A DNA stretch of 33,230 nucleotides from Gallionella sp. (GTDB taxonomy: Bacteria > Pseudomonadota > Gammaproteobacteria > Burkholderiales > Gallionellaceae), in assembly GCA_030700315.1 (NCBI GenBank), contig JAUYJO010000079.1:1-33230 (forward strand), in the 5' to 3' direction. The translations under genes were made by a program, and so were the position numbers. Below are positions 16,516 to 24,091 of the stretch, piece by piece (positions within the stretch are counted from its first letter, which is position 1; each line of letters opens with the position of its first letter). The notes under the pieces are model-generated. The model made no database searches, was not told the origin of the DNA, and saw only the letters and a list, made by a program, of their open reading frames with translations.

Positions 16516-18603
16516 TTGAGCAAAAAATTTGTTCCGCAGCAATTCCTGAACCGCGAACTCGGCCAGCTCGAGTTCAACCGGCGCGTGCTGGCGCAGGCCG
16601 AAGACGCGACTGTGCCGTTGCTGGAGCGGTTGAAATATCTGTGTATCGTCAGCAGCAATCTCGACGAATTTTTCGAGATCCGCGTGGCGGGTTTGAAGGA
16701 GCAAATCAAGCTGGGCGGCATCGCTACCGGCGCCGATGGCATGGCCGCCCGACAGACGCTCAAGCGGGTGCGAGAAGAGGCGCGGCTGCTGATCGAACAG
16801 CAATATCAATTGTTTAATGCCGATATCGTTCCAGCGCTCGCCGGGCAGGGCGTCCGCTTTTTGCGCCGCACCCAGTGGAACGAGGCGCAGCAAGCTTGGG
16901 TCAGGGATTTTTTCTTGCGCGAAGTCATGCCGGTGCTGACACCGATCGGTCTCGATCCGGCGCATCCCTTTCCGCGCGTACTCAACAAGAGCTTGAATTT
17001 CGCCGTTGAACTGCAAGGCAAGGACGCCTTCGGGCGCAACTCGGCGCGCGCCATCGTGCAGGCGCCGCGCATACTGCCGCGCACCATCCTGATGCCGTCG
17101 GAAATCAGCGGTTGCGCGCACGGTTTCGTGTTTCTCTCCTCGATCCTGCACGAACATGTCGGCGAACTGTTCGGCGGCATGGAGGTGCTTGGCTGCTCCC
17201 AGTTCCGCGTGACACGCAACAGCAACCTGTTCGTGGACGAGGAAGAAATGAAAAACCTGCGCCTCAGCCTGCAGGGCGAGTTGCCGCAGCGCCATTTCGG
17301 TGACGCGGTGCGCCTCGAAATTGCCGATACCTGTTCGCCGCAAATCGCCGAGTTGCTGCTCAAGGAATTCGACCTTGCTCTGGAGGATTTATACCGCGTG
17401 CATGGCCCGGTGAACTTGGTGCGCCTGATGGAAATCCCCAACCTGGTGGCGCGCGATGACCTGAAGTTTCCCGCTTTTGTGCCGGGTGTGCCGCCGGTGA
17501 TCCAGAAAAAAGGCGCGGATATGTTCAAGGCGATCCGCAAGGGCGACATCCTGCTGCACCATCCTTTTCAGTCCTTCAAACCGGTGATCGATTTTATCCA
17601 GCAGGCCGCCAGCGATCCGGGCGTGGTCGCGATCAAACAGACCGTATACCGCACCGGCTCGGATTCCGAGCTGATGGAAGCGCTTATCGCTGCGGCGAAA
17701 CGCGGCAAGGAGGTGACAGTGGTGGTGGAGCTGATGGCGCGCTTCGACGAAGAGGCCAACATCAACTGGGCGACCCGCCTGGAGCAGGTGGGCGCGCATG
17801 TGGTGTACGGCGTGGTCGGCCACAAGACCCATGCCAAAATGTTGATGGTGGTGCGCCGCGAGGATGGCAAGCTGCGCCGCTACGTGCATCTCGGCACCGG
17901 CAATTACCATCCTCGCACCGCGCGGCTCTACACCGACTTCGGCCTGTTCACCTGCAACGAGGCGGTTTGTGCGGACGTGAACGAAGTGTTCGGCCAGCTC
18001 ACCAGCCTCGGCAAGGCGCGCAAACTGCACCATTTGTGGCAGTCGCCGTTCTCGCTGCACATTGAAGTATTGCGCGCCATCCAGAATGAAACCCGCCTCG
18101 CCAAAGCGGGCAAGCGCGGCCATATCATCGCCAAGATGAACGCGCTGCTGGAACCGGAAACCATCAACGCGCTTTACGAGGCATCCAATGCGGGCGTGAA
18201 GGTGGATTTGATCGTGCGCGGCGTGTGCGCCCTGCGTCCCGGCGTGAAGGGGCTGTCGGAAAATATCCGGGTGTGTTCGATCATCGGACGCTTTCTGGAG
18301 CACACGCGCATCTTCTATTTCCGCAACGACCTGAAGCACGATGTGTATCTCGCCAGCGCGGACTGGATGGACAGGAATTTTTTCCGCCGCATCGAGGTGT
18401 GTTTTCCGGTGCTCGACAAAAAGCTCAAGAAGCGCGTGATCGACGAGGGGCTGAAGGTTTATTTACAGGATAACTCGCAGGCGTGGGACATGGATGGCGA
18501 AGGGCGTTACCGGCGCAAAAATACCCGCCGCGCCGCGTTGAAATGCGCGCAAGACAGGCTGCTCGGGCAACTTGCCGGTTCTCCGGACAAGGTGGTTTCT
18601 TAG
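16516..18603 (+). CDS. ppk1: polyphosphate kinase 1
   Basis: This 695-residue enzyme reversibly makes inorganic polyphosphate from ATP. It follows the four-domain PPK1 layout: N-domain with FLNRELGQLEFNRRVL and SSNLDEFFEIRVAGLKEQ, then a head domain, then two phospholipase-D-like C-domains. Key segments are HHPFQSFKPVIDF, KQTVYRTGSDSELM, GHKTHAKMLMVVRRE and HLGTGNYHPRTARLYTD. His458 in the last segment corresponds to the autophosphorylated His of E. coli Ppk. His596 in RFLEHTRIFYF is the second essential His. It starts at TTG just after yggX with little ribosome site, which suggests translational coupling. A MITE-like element begins 16 bp after the stop. Confidence 0.97.
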   Translation: MSKKFVPQQFLNRELGQLEFNRRVLAQAEDATVPLLERLKYLCIVSSNLDEFFEIRVAGLKEQIKLGGIATGADGMAARQTLKRVREEARLLIEQQYQLFNADIVPALAGQGVRFLRRTQWNEAQQAWVRDFFLREVMPVLTPIGLDPAHPFPRVLNKSLNFAVELQGKDAFGRNSARAIVQAPRILPRTILMPSEISGCAHGFVFLSSILHEHVGELFGGMEVLGCSQFRVTRNSNLFVDEEEMKNLRLSLQGELPQRHFGDAVRLEIADTCSPQIAELLLKEFDLALEDLYRVHGPVNLVRLMEIPNLVARDDLKFPAFVPGVPPVIQKKGADMFKAIRKGDILLHHPFQSFKPVIDFIQQAASDPGVVAIKQTVYRTGSDSELMEALIAAAKRGKEVTVVVELMARFDEEANINWATRLEQVGAHVVYGVVGHKTHAKMLMVVRREDGKLRRYVHLGTGNYHPRTARLYTDFGLFTCNEAVCADVNEVFGQLTSLGKARKLHHLWQSPFSLHIEVLRAIQNETRLAKAGKRGHIIAKMNALLEPETINALYEASNAGVKVDLIVRGVCALRPGVKGLSENIRVCSIIGRFLEHTRIFYFRNDLKHDVYLASADWMDRNFFRRIEVCFPVLDKKLKKRVIDEGLKVYLQDNSQAWDMDGEGRYRRKNTRRAALKCAQDRLLGQLAGSPDKVVS

Positions 18604-18619
18604 TCGCTTGCCGGTTAAT

Positions 18620-18891
18620 CCCAGATAGTTCATTAGCTCTTGAGGCATTGCAAAATCAATGGGTTGTAGGTCGGGTTTTAACCCGACATGTCGGGCTGAA
18701 GCCCAGGGTAAATTTGTTCTCAAAATAATCGTAGGGTGGGCAGGCAGCTTTATCGTCTGCCCACGCGGACTGGTAACCGCGTGGGCACAAAAACGTGCCC
18801 ACCCTACGTTTATTGATTTTAAACATAATTATTGGAAGAACAAATTAGCCCTGGGTTGAAGCCCGACCTACGTCCAAATGGATTATCTGGG
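18620..18891. mobile_element. MITE-like element family M1, copy A (interrupted by a second element)
   Basis: The ends CCCAGATAGTTCATT and AATGGATTATCTGGG form terminal inverted repeats. The exact 5-bp direct repeat TTAAT flanks both sides (18615-18619, 18892-18896). Compared with copy B, 160 bp are added inside: a 150-bp element at 18704-18853 plus a 10-bp target duplication. There is no transposase gene, so it would have moved in trans. It lies between ppk1 and the stop of the convergent RHH gene. Confidence 0.8.
18704..18853. mobile_element. 150-bp palindromic element nested inside M1 copy A
   Basis: Imperfect 17-bp inverted ends (18704-18720 and 18837-18853, 15 of 17 paired) flank an inner stem, GTAGGGTGGGCA...TGCCCACCCTAC, of a type common in proteobacterial spacers. 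The 10-bp flanks 18694-18703 and 18854-18863 match at 9 of 10, a target duplication of the host element's own sequence. This makes it the later insertion. Confidence 0.7.
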
Positions 18892-18899
18892 TTAATATC

Positions 18900-19292
18900 T
18901 TAAGGTTTTTTCGGGCGACCGGTTTTGATCTTTTCCACCCCCGCCATGGCGCGCTTCAACTGTGCCGTATCCATTCCTGCCAAGGCTCTCAAGCCCGCGC
19001 GCAGCACTTCGCTTTTCTTCGCGGGTAGTCCGGCTTTCAAACAGGTTTCCTTGATTTCGGCAATCTTCAGATAATCGCTCTGCGGCATGGTGAAACTGTC
19101 GCGCACTATTTTTACTTTAGGTTCTTTTTTCGGTTTCTTTACCGCCGCTTTTGCCAAGGTTGGAGCCGGGGCTGGAGCCTTCTCCGCCAAGGTTTTTTTT
19201 GCAGTGGTTTTTGCCGTGTCTTCTGCCGTTATTTTGGCGGTAGTTGCTTTGGTGTCAATTTTTTGGGTGGTGTCAGTTTTTTTGGTTGTCAT
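18900..19292 (-). CDS. ribbon-helix-helix-like protein with histone-like Lys/Ala tail
   Basis: In this 130-residue protein, residues 1-60 are low-complexity Lys/Ala/Thr, like the tails of histone-H1-like bacterial proteins. Residues about 60-110 (VKIVRDSFTMPQSDYLKIAE, then AGLPAKKSEVLRAGLRAL) have the strand-helix-helix pattern of RHH DNA-binding proteins. The end is basic (KTGRPKKP). It is likely a DNA-binding protein; its target is unknown. I recall similar proteins in betaproteobacterial genomes but cannot name a family. It lies opposite to and between ppk1 and sixA, its start facing sixA, so the two share a divergent promoter region of about 80 bp. It could regulate the polyP genes or act as a nucleoid protein. 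Confidence 0.65.
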   Translation of the reverse strand: MTTKKTDTTQKIDTKATTAKITAEDTAKTTAKKTLAEKAPAPAPTLAKAAVKKPKKEPKVKIVRDSFTMPQSDYLKIAEIKETCLKAGLPAKKSEVLRAGLRALAGMDTAQLKRAMAGVEKIKTGRPKKP

Positions 19293-19371
19293 ATCATTCC
19301 CTTCGGATTAAAGTGGCAACGGCAGTGTATACGGTATAGGCTGACATGCAAAATGTAATTTGGAGCATAGG

Positions 19372-19824
19372 GTGGATCTGATTTTGTGGCGGCATGCGGA
19401 AGCGGCGGACGGCGCGCCGGACGACGCGCGCGAGTTGACCGCGAAGGGTGTCAAGCAGGCCGGGAAAGTCGCCGCTTTTCTGCACCGGCATTTACCGGAA
19501 CACGCGCGCATCCTGGTCAGCCCGGCGACCCGCACGCAACAAACCGCCGCCGCGCTCAACAGCCGTTTCACCCTTGTGCCCGGCATCGCGCCCGGCGCTT
19601 CCGCGCAAGACGTGTTGCAGGCGGCGGACTGGCCAAACGCGACCGGTACGGTGCTGGTGGTCGGGCACCAGCCGACGCTGGGTGAGGTCGCGGCGCAACT
19701 GTTGGGCTGCGATGACTATTCGTTGAATATCAAGAAGGGCGCTTTGTGGTGGTTCAGCCGGCGCGAACGCGAAGGTTTGGAGCAGACTACGTTGCGTCTG
19801 GTTATCACACCTGATTTTCTGTAA
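19372..19824 (+). CDS. sixA: SixA-type phosphohistidine phosphatase
   Basis: This 150-residue histidine-phosphatase-superfamily enzyme has the RHG-type motif LILWRHAEAA at the N-terminus, SPATRTQQTAAAL, and the second catalytic His in VVGHQPTLGEVA. SixA removes phosphate from phosphohistidine, originally described for HPt domains such as ArcB and later linked to the nitrogen phosphotransferase system. The GTG at 19372 is preferred over the TTG at 19360 because GGAG (19362-19365) then has normal spacing. The pap gene starts 30 bp after the stop, which suggests an operon. Its location between two polyP enzymes raises the possibility of another substrate, but nothing in the sequence shows it. 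Confidence 0.9.
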   Translation: MDLILWRHAEAADGAPDDARELTAKGVKQAGKVAAFLHRHLPEHARILVSPATRTQQTAAALNSRFTLVPGIAPGASAQDVLQAADWPNATGTVLVVGHQPTLGEVAAQLLGCDDYSLNIKKGALWWFSRREREGLEQTTLRLVITPDFL

Positions 19825-19854
19825 AAATTATGTTTGTAAACTTGGGAGAACATC

Positions 19855-21342
19855 ATGTTTGAATCGGCCGAGCTCGGACACAAGATAGACAAAGAGACTT
19901 ACGAAAAGGAAGTGCCGCCGTTGCGCGAAGCCTTGCTGGAAGCGCAGATGGATTTGGTCAAGCTGGCGAAATTTCCGGTCATCATTCTGGTGGGTGGCGT
20001 GGATGGCGCGGGGCGCGGCGAGACCGTCAACCTGCTCAACGAATGGATGGATCCGCGTTTCATCCAGACCCACGGCATGGGCGAACCATCGGATGAGGAG
20101 CTGGATCGCCCGATGATGTGGCGCTTCTGGCGCGAGCTGCCGCCCAAAGGCAGGATCGGCGTATTTCTCGGTTCCTGGTACACCTGGCCGATCCTCAACC
20201 GGGTGGCCGGTCGCACCAAGATGGCCGATCTCGATCAGAGTCTGGAGCGTGCCAGGCGCCTGGAAACCATGCTGGTCGAAGAAGGCGCGTTGATCCTCAA
20301 ATTCTGGTTGCATTTATCCCAGGACAAGCAGGAAAAGCGCCTCAAGATTCTTGAAAAAGATCCGAAAACCCGCTGGCGCGTCACGGAGCGTGATTGGGAG
20401 CATTACAAGCTGTATGACAAGTATCGCGTGGTAAGCGAAAGCGTGATGCGCCACACCAGCACCGCCGAAGCGCCGTGGACTATCGTCGAAGGCTATGATG
20501 CACGCTACCGCAGCCTGACCCTGGGCAAGGTCATCCTCGATGCCATACGCAAACGCCTGGATGAAGCCGGCAAGAAAATAACAGAAATTTCCGCGCCGCC
20601 GCCGCTTCCGTCGATCGACCAACTGCATATTCTGAAGACGCTGGATCTCAGCCAGAAAATCGACAAGAAAAATTTTCAGGCGGAGCTGGAAAAATACCAG
20701 GGCAAGCTCGCGCTGCTGACGCGCAGCCCGAAGTTCAAAAACATCACCGTGATCGCCATGTTCGAAGGCAACGATGCCGCCGGCAAAGGCGGTGCGATTC
20801 GCCGCATCACCAGCGCGCTGGATGCGCGTTATTACAACATCATTCCGGTTGCAGCCCCCACCGAAGAAGAGCGCGCGCAGCCTTATCTGTGGCGCTTCTG
20901 GCGGCATATCCCGCGCCGTGGCCGGGTGACGATTTTCGATCGCTCCTGGTATGGCCGCGTGCTGGTCGAACGCGTCGAGGGCTACTGCTCGAAAGCCGAC
21001 TGGATGCGCGCCTACAGCGAGATCAACGATTTCGAAGCGCAACTGGTGCGCCACAATATCGTGGTGGTCAAATTCTGGCTCTCGATCAGCAAAGACGAGC
21101 AGCTCGCGCGCTTCAAGGCGCGCGAAAAAATCGGCTTCAAACGCTTCAAGATCACCGAAGAAGACTGGCGCAACCGCAAAAAATGGGAAGCATACGAACA
21201 TGCCGTGTGCGACATGGTGGATCGTACCAGCACCGAGATTGCGCCGTGGACGCTGGTGGAAGCCAACGACAAAAACTTTGCGCGCATCAAGGTATTGAAA
21301 ACGCTGTGCCGACAAATTGAAGCGGCGATGACCAAGAAATAA
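19855..21342 (+). CDS. pap: polyphosphate:AMP phosphotransferase (two-domain PPK2, class II)
   Basis: This 495-residue enzyme uses polyphosphate to phosphorylate AMP to ADP. It consists of two PPK2 domains in tandem. In the N-terminal domain the P-loop reads GGVDGAGRGE (about residues 47-56) and the Walker-B-like site is VFLGSWYTWP. In the C-terminal domain the P-loop is FEGNDAAGKGG (about 303-313) and the B site is IFDRSWYGRVLVERVEGY. Each domain also has an RPMMWRFWRELP- or QPYLWRFWRHIP-type lid segment. The C-terminal copy is canonical. The N-terminal copy has Arg for the P-loop Lys and Gly for the catalytic Asp, so it is probably inactive, as is usual in this family. The ATG follows GGGAGAA. 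ppk1 makes the donor, so the pair can recycle AMP through polyP. Confidence 0.95.
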   Translation: MFESAELGHKIDKETYEKEVPPLREALLEAQMDLVKLAKFPVIILVGGVDGAGRGETVNLLNEWMDPRFIQTHGMGEPSDEELDRPMMWRFWRELPPKGRIGVFLGSWYTWPILNRVAGRTKMADLDQSLERARRLETMLVEEGALILKFWLHLSQDKQEKRLKILEKDPKTRWRVTERDWEHYKLYDKYRVVSESVMRHTSTAEAPWTIVEGYDARYRSLTLGKVILDAIRKRLDEAGKKITEISAPPPLPSIDQLHILKTLDLSQKIDKKNFQAELEKYQGKLALLTRSPKFKNITVIAMFEGNDAAGKGGAIRRITSALDARYYNIIPVAAPTEEERAQPYLWRFWRHIPRRGRVTIFDRSWYGRVLVERVEGYCSKADWMRAYSEINDFEAQLVRHNIVVVKFWLSISKDEQLARFKAREKIGFKRFKITEEDWRNRKKWEAYEHAVCDMVDRTSTEIAPWTLVEANDKNFARIKVLKTLCRQIEAAMTKK

Positions 21343-21351
21343 GGGAACGGG

Positions 21352-21370
21352 GCAAACTACTCAGATCGAA
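21352..21370. repeat. M2-type repeat end, left of sulP
   Basis: This 19-nt end (CTACTCAGATCGAA core) is inverted relative to 24021-24039; 16 bases are exactly complementary. The two face each other across the sulP gene and are related to the ends of the complete 13206-13307 element. Confidence 0.6.
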
Positions 21371-21381
21371 GTGCTAATTAA

Positions 21382-21493
21382 CCCAGATAATCCATTAGCT
21401 CTTGAGGCATTGCAAAATCAATGGGTTGTAGGTCGGGTTTTAACCCGACATGTCGGGCTGAAGCCCGACCTACGTCCAAATGGATTATCTGGG
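21382..21493. mobile_element. MITE-like element family M1, copy B (complete, 112 bp)
   Basis: The ends CCCAGATAATCCATT and AATGGATTATCTGGG are perfectly complementary. The exact 5-bp repeat ATTAA flanks both sides (21377-21381, 21494-21498). Inside are two perfect hairpins, GTCGGG-TTTTAA-CCCGAC (21432-21449) and GTCGGG-CTGAAG-CCCGAC (21452-21469). There is no coding capacity. It lies between pap and sulP, about 80 bp upstream of sulP. Confidence 0.85.
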
Positions 21494-21570
21494 ATTAAAA
21501 CAACTGCAACTCCAGACCCTTTCACCTTTTAAAGGGGAAGCAGCAAAACGGTTTCACCCGAGTAGCTACC

Positions 21571-23784
21571 ATGATTGCCATACCAAAACTGTCAAAGCGA
21601 TTGAATGTCCCCGGGGATTTCTGGGGCGGTTTGGCATCCATGCTGGTCGCGTTGCCGGCGGCCGTAGCGTTCGGCGTCACGATTTATTCGGCGATCAGCC
21701 CGCAGTACGCGGTCTTTGGCGCGCTGGCCGGCATCCTCGGCGCGGCCGCGCTGGGTTTGATCGCATCCATCTTTGGTGGCACTGACAGGCTGATCAGCGC
21801 GCCATGCGCGCCCGCTGCGGCAGTGCTCTCCGCTTTCGCCATCGAACTGGTCAAACAGGGTGTCGCCCCGTCGAGCATCGTCCTGCTCTTGACCGTACTC
21901 GGTATTTTGACCGGCCTGATCCAGATGTTTATCGGCTTTCTCGGGGTTGGCCGGATGATCAAGTACATCCCTTATACCGTGGTCAGCGGTTATTTGAGCG
22001 GGGTTGGCCTCATCATCATCGGCAGCCAGATACAGAAATTTGTCGGCGCCTCCCACGACACGACATGGTGGCAAGCGGCGGTATCCCCGGAGCTGTGGGA
22101 TATGCGCAGCCTTGCCGTCGGCATGGCGACCGTGCTGGTCGCGCTGCTGGCACCCAAGTTGACCAAGGCTGTCCCCAGCACCATTCTTGGCATTATCGCC
22201 GGGGGAGCGGTGTATTTTGTCCTCGCCAGCAGCGATGCGTCGATGATGACTCTCGCCGACAACAAGCTGGTGCTTGGCGCGCTCGGCGCATCCGGTGAGG
22301 GTTATATCGGCACGATTACCGGGCGCTGGAATGAAATCGGCGATTTGAAACTTTCCCAGATCGCCGCCCTGTTCGGCAGTGCGCTCACCCTGGCGGCACT
22401 GCTTTCGATCGACACGTTAAAAACCTGTGTCGTCATCGACCAGATGACGCGCACGCGCCATGAGCCCAATCGCGAGCTGTTTGCGCAGGGACTGGCCAAT
22501 ATCACCTCGTCCGCAATCGGCGGGCTTCCCGGCGCCGGCACCATGGGAGCGACCATGGTTAACCTGTCCAGCGGCGCACAAACCCGCGTTTCCGGCATCG
22601 TCGAAGGTGTGCTGGTGCTGGTGGCGGCACTGGTGTTGAACACATTTATCGCCTGGATTCCGATTGCAACACTGGCAGGCATTCTGATCGTCATCGGTCT
22701 GCGGATGATCGACACGAAACCCCTGCACTTCCTGGAATCGCGCGCCACGGTGCTCGATTTTGCGGTCGTGGCCGTGGTCATCGGCTTTGCTTTGACGGTG
22801 GGGCTGATCGCCGCTTCCGCTGCCGGTGTCGCCCTGTCTATTCTGCTGTTCGTGCGCGAGCAGGTCGGCGGTTCGGTGGTGCGCCACAAAACCTTTGTCA
22901 ACCAGCGCTCGTCCACCTGGTATCGCCCGGAGGCCGAGATGCGCCTCATCGCGCAGAAAGGCGACAAGGCGATTATTTTCGAGCTGCAAGGCAGCCTGTT
23001 CTTCGGCACCACTTACGAGCTTTATTCCGCGCTCGAGCCGGAAATCAAAACGCGCGATTACATCATTCTCGACCTGCGGCGGGTGCAATCGGTGGATATC
23101 ACCGCCGCGCGTATGCTCAATCAGGTACGCGACATGCTGCGCGAGCGCGGCGTGCCCCTGCTGATGAGCAACGTGCGCGAGCAACTGCCCAATGGCCGCA
23201 ATCTGCTGGAGTTTTTCAAGCAGACCGGGTTGATCGATGGCAGCGATACGGTGCAGACTTTCAAGACTATCGAAGCCGCGATTGAATGGGTGGAGGATCG
23301 TTTGGTCGGCGATATCGCACAGCCGGTCAACGAGGAAACCCCCCTGCATTTGCAGGAAATGGATTTATTCCAGGGGCGCAAGGATGAGACCATCGCCGAC
23401 CTGGAAGGGCGCATGCAACAACGGGCTTGCAAGGCGGGCGAATCCATTTTCTTGATCGGCGATCAGGACCGCAATCTATATCTGATCCGGCGCGGCGTGG
23501 TCCGCATCATGGCACCCATTAGCGGCAGCCGACAGTTGCACCATATCGCCACTTTCGGGCGGGGGGATTTTTTCGGTGGGCTGGCTTTTCTCGATGATCG
23601 CACCCGCAGCGATAATGCCATTGCACACACGGATAGCGACCTGTTCGTGCTATCGTTCGACCAATTCAACCAGCTTGCCGAAGACCACAAAAAACTCGCT
23701 TTCCTGTTAATCACCTCAATTTCCCGCACGCTGGCACAGCGCCTGCGCCACGCCGATGGCGAGCGAACCTTGCTACACGTGTAG
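21571..23784 (+). CDS. SulP family anion transporter with STAS and cyclic-nucleotide-binding-like domains
   Basis: This 737-residue inner-membrane transporter is probably for sulfate, bicarbonate or a related anion. About residues 10-430 form the SulP membrane domain, starting VPGDFWGGLASMLVALPAAVAFG. It includes the conserved GGTDRLISAPCAPAAAV, PYTVVSGYLSGVGLIIIGSQI and GGLPGAGTMGATMVNLSSGA. About 465-575 is a STAS domain (IFELQGSLFFGTT, YIILDLRRVQSVDITAARML). About 590-725 is a cNMP-binding fold (KAGESIFLIGDQDRNLYLIRRG). In the phosphate-binding cassette the usual FGE is FFGG, so the ribose-contacting Glu is missing and true cNMP binding is doubtful. The substrate cannot be told from sequence. 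The start lies after MITE copy B, and the gene is bracketed by inverted M2 ends. Confidence 0.9.
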   Translation: MIAIPKLSKRLNVPGDFWGGLASMLVALPAAVAFGVTIYSAISPQYAVFGALAGILGAAALGLIASIFGGTDRLISAPCAPAAAVLSAFAIELVKQGVAPSSIVLLLTVLGILTGLIQMFIGFLGVGRMIKYIPYTVVSGYLSGVGLIIIGSQIQKFVGASHDTTWWQAAVSPELWDMRSLAVGMATVLVALLAPKLTKAVPSTILGIIAGGAVYFVLASSDASMMTLADNKLVLGALGASGEGYIGTITGRWNEIGDLKLSQIAALFGSALTLAALLSIDTLKTCVVIDQMTRTRHEPNRELFAQGLANITSSAIGGLPGAGTMGATMVNLSSGAQTRVSGIVEGVLVLVAALVLNTFIAWIPIATLAGILIVIGLRMIDTKPLHFLESRATVLDFAVVAVVIGFALTVGLIAASAAGVALSILLFVREQVGGSVVRHKTFVNQRSSTWYRPEAEMRLIAQKGDKAIIFELQGSLFFGTTYELYSALEPEIKTRDYIILDLRRVQSVDITAARMLNQVRDMLRERGVPLLMSNVREQLPNGRNLLEFFKQTGLIDGSDTVQTFKTIEAAIEWVEDRLVGDIAQPVNEETPLHLQEMDLFQGRKDETIADLEGRMQQRACKAGESIFLIGDQDRNLYLIRRGVVRIMAPISGSRQLHHIATFGRGDFFGGLAFLDDRTRSDNAIAHTDSDLFVLSFDQFNQLAEDHKKLAFLLITSISRTLAQRLRHADGERTLLHV

Positions 23785-24091
23785 TTTTGATTTCTTCGGG
23801 ATGACTGCTCAGGAACTGCTGCTTTTCTCCTTCCCCCTTGCATGAGGAAGGCTGGGGGGGTGATACCCCCCTTTGAAAAAGGGGGGCAGGGGGGATTTAC
23901 AGCAGGAGGCGAGAGAGTGGCGCACTTCAAATCCCCCTCAGTCCCCCTTTTGCAAAGGGGGAAGCGAAGCGCCCGGCGCGCAGGGGTGGTTGGACGTTGG
24001 TATCTGGCGGGGGAGTTTTTTTCGATCTGAGTAGTTGCGAAAATAGAATAATTTCCCACCGCTTGCGGCGTAGCTGAAAAATACTCCCGGT
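23785..24091. repeat. composite repeat spacer between convergent sulP and kinase genes
   Basis: These 307 bp are all repeat-like. A degenerate M2 start (CTGCTCAGG, about 23805) and a TTTTCTCCTTCCC core come first. Two CCCCCTTTG/CAAAGGGGG-type palindromes with GGGGGATTT/AAATCCCCC ends follow (about 23868-23965), then an M2 end at 24021-24039. The G/C hairpins may end transcription from both sides. Confidence 0.6.
24021..24039. repeat. M2-type repeat end, right of sulP
   Basis: This is the inverted partner of 21352-21370, with a 16-nt exact complementary match. The outermost bases differ by a one-base shift. Confidence 0.6.
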
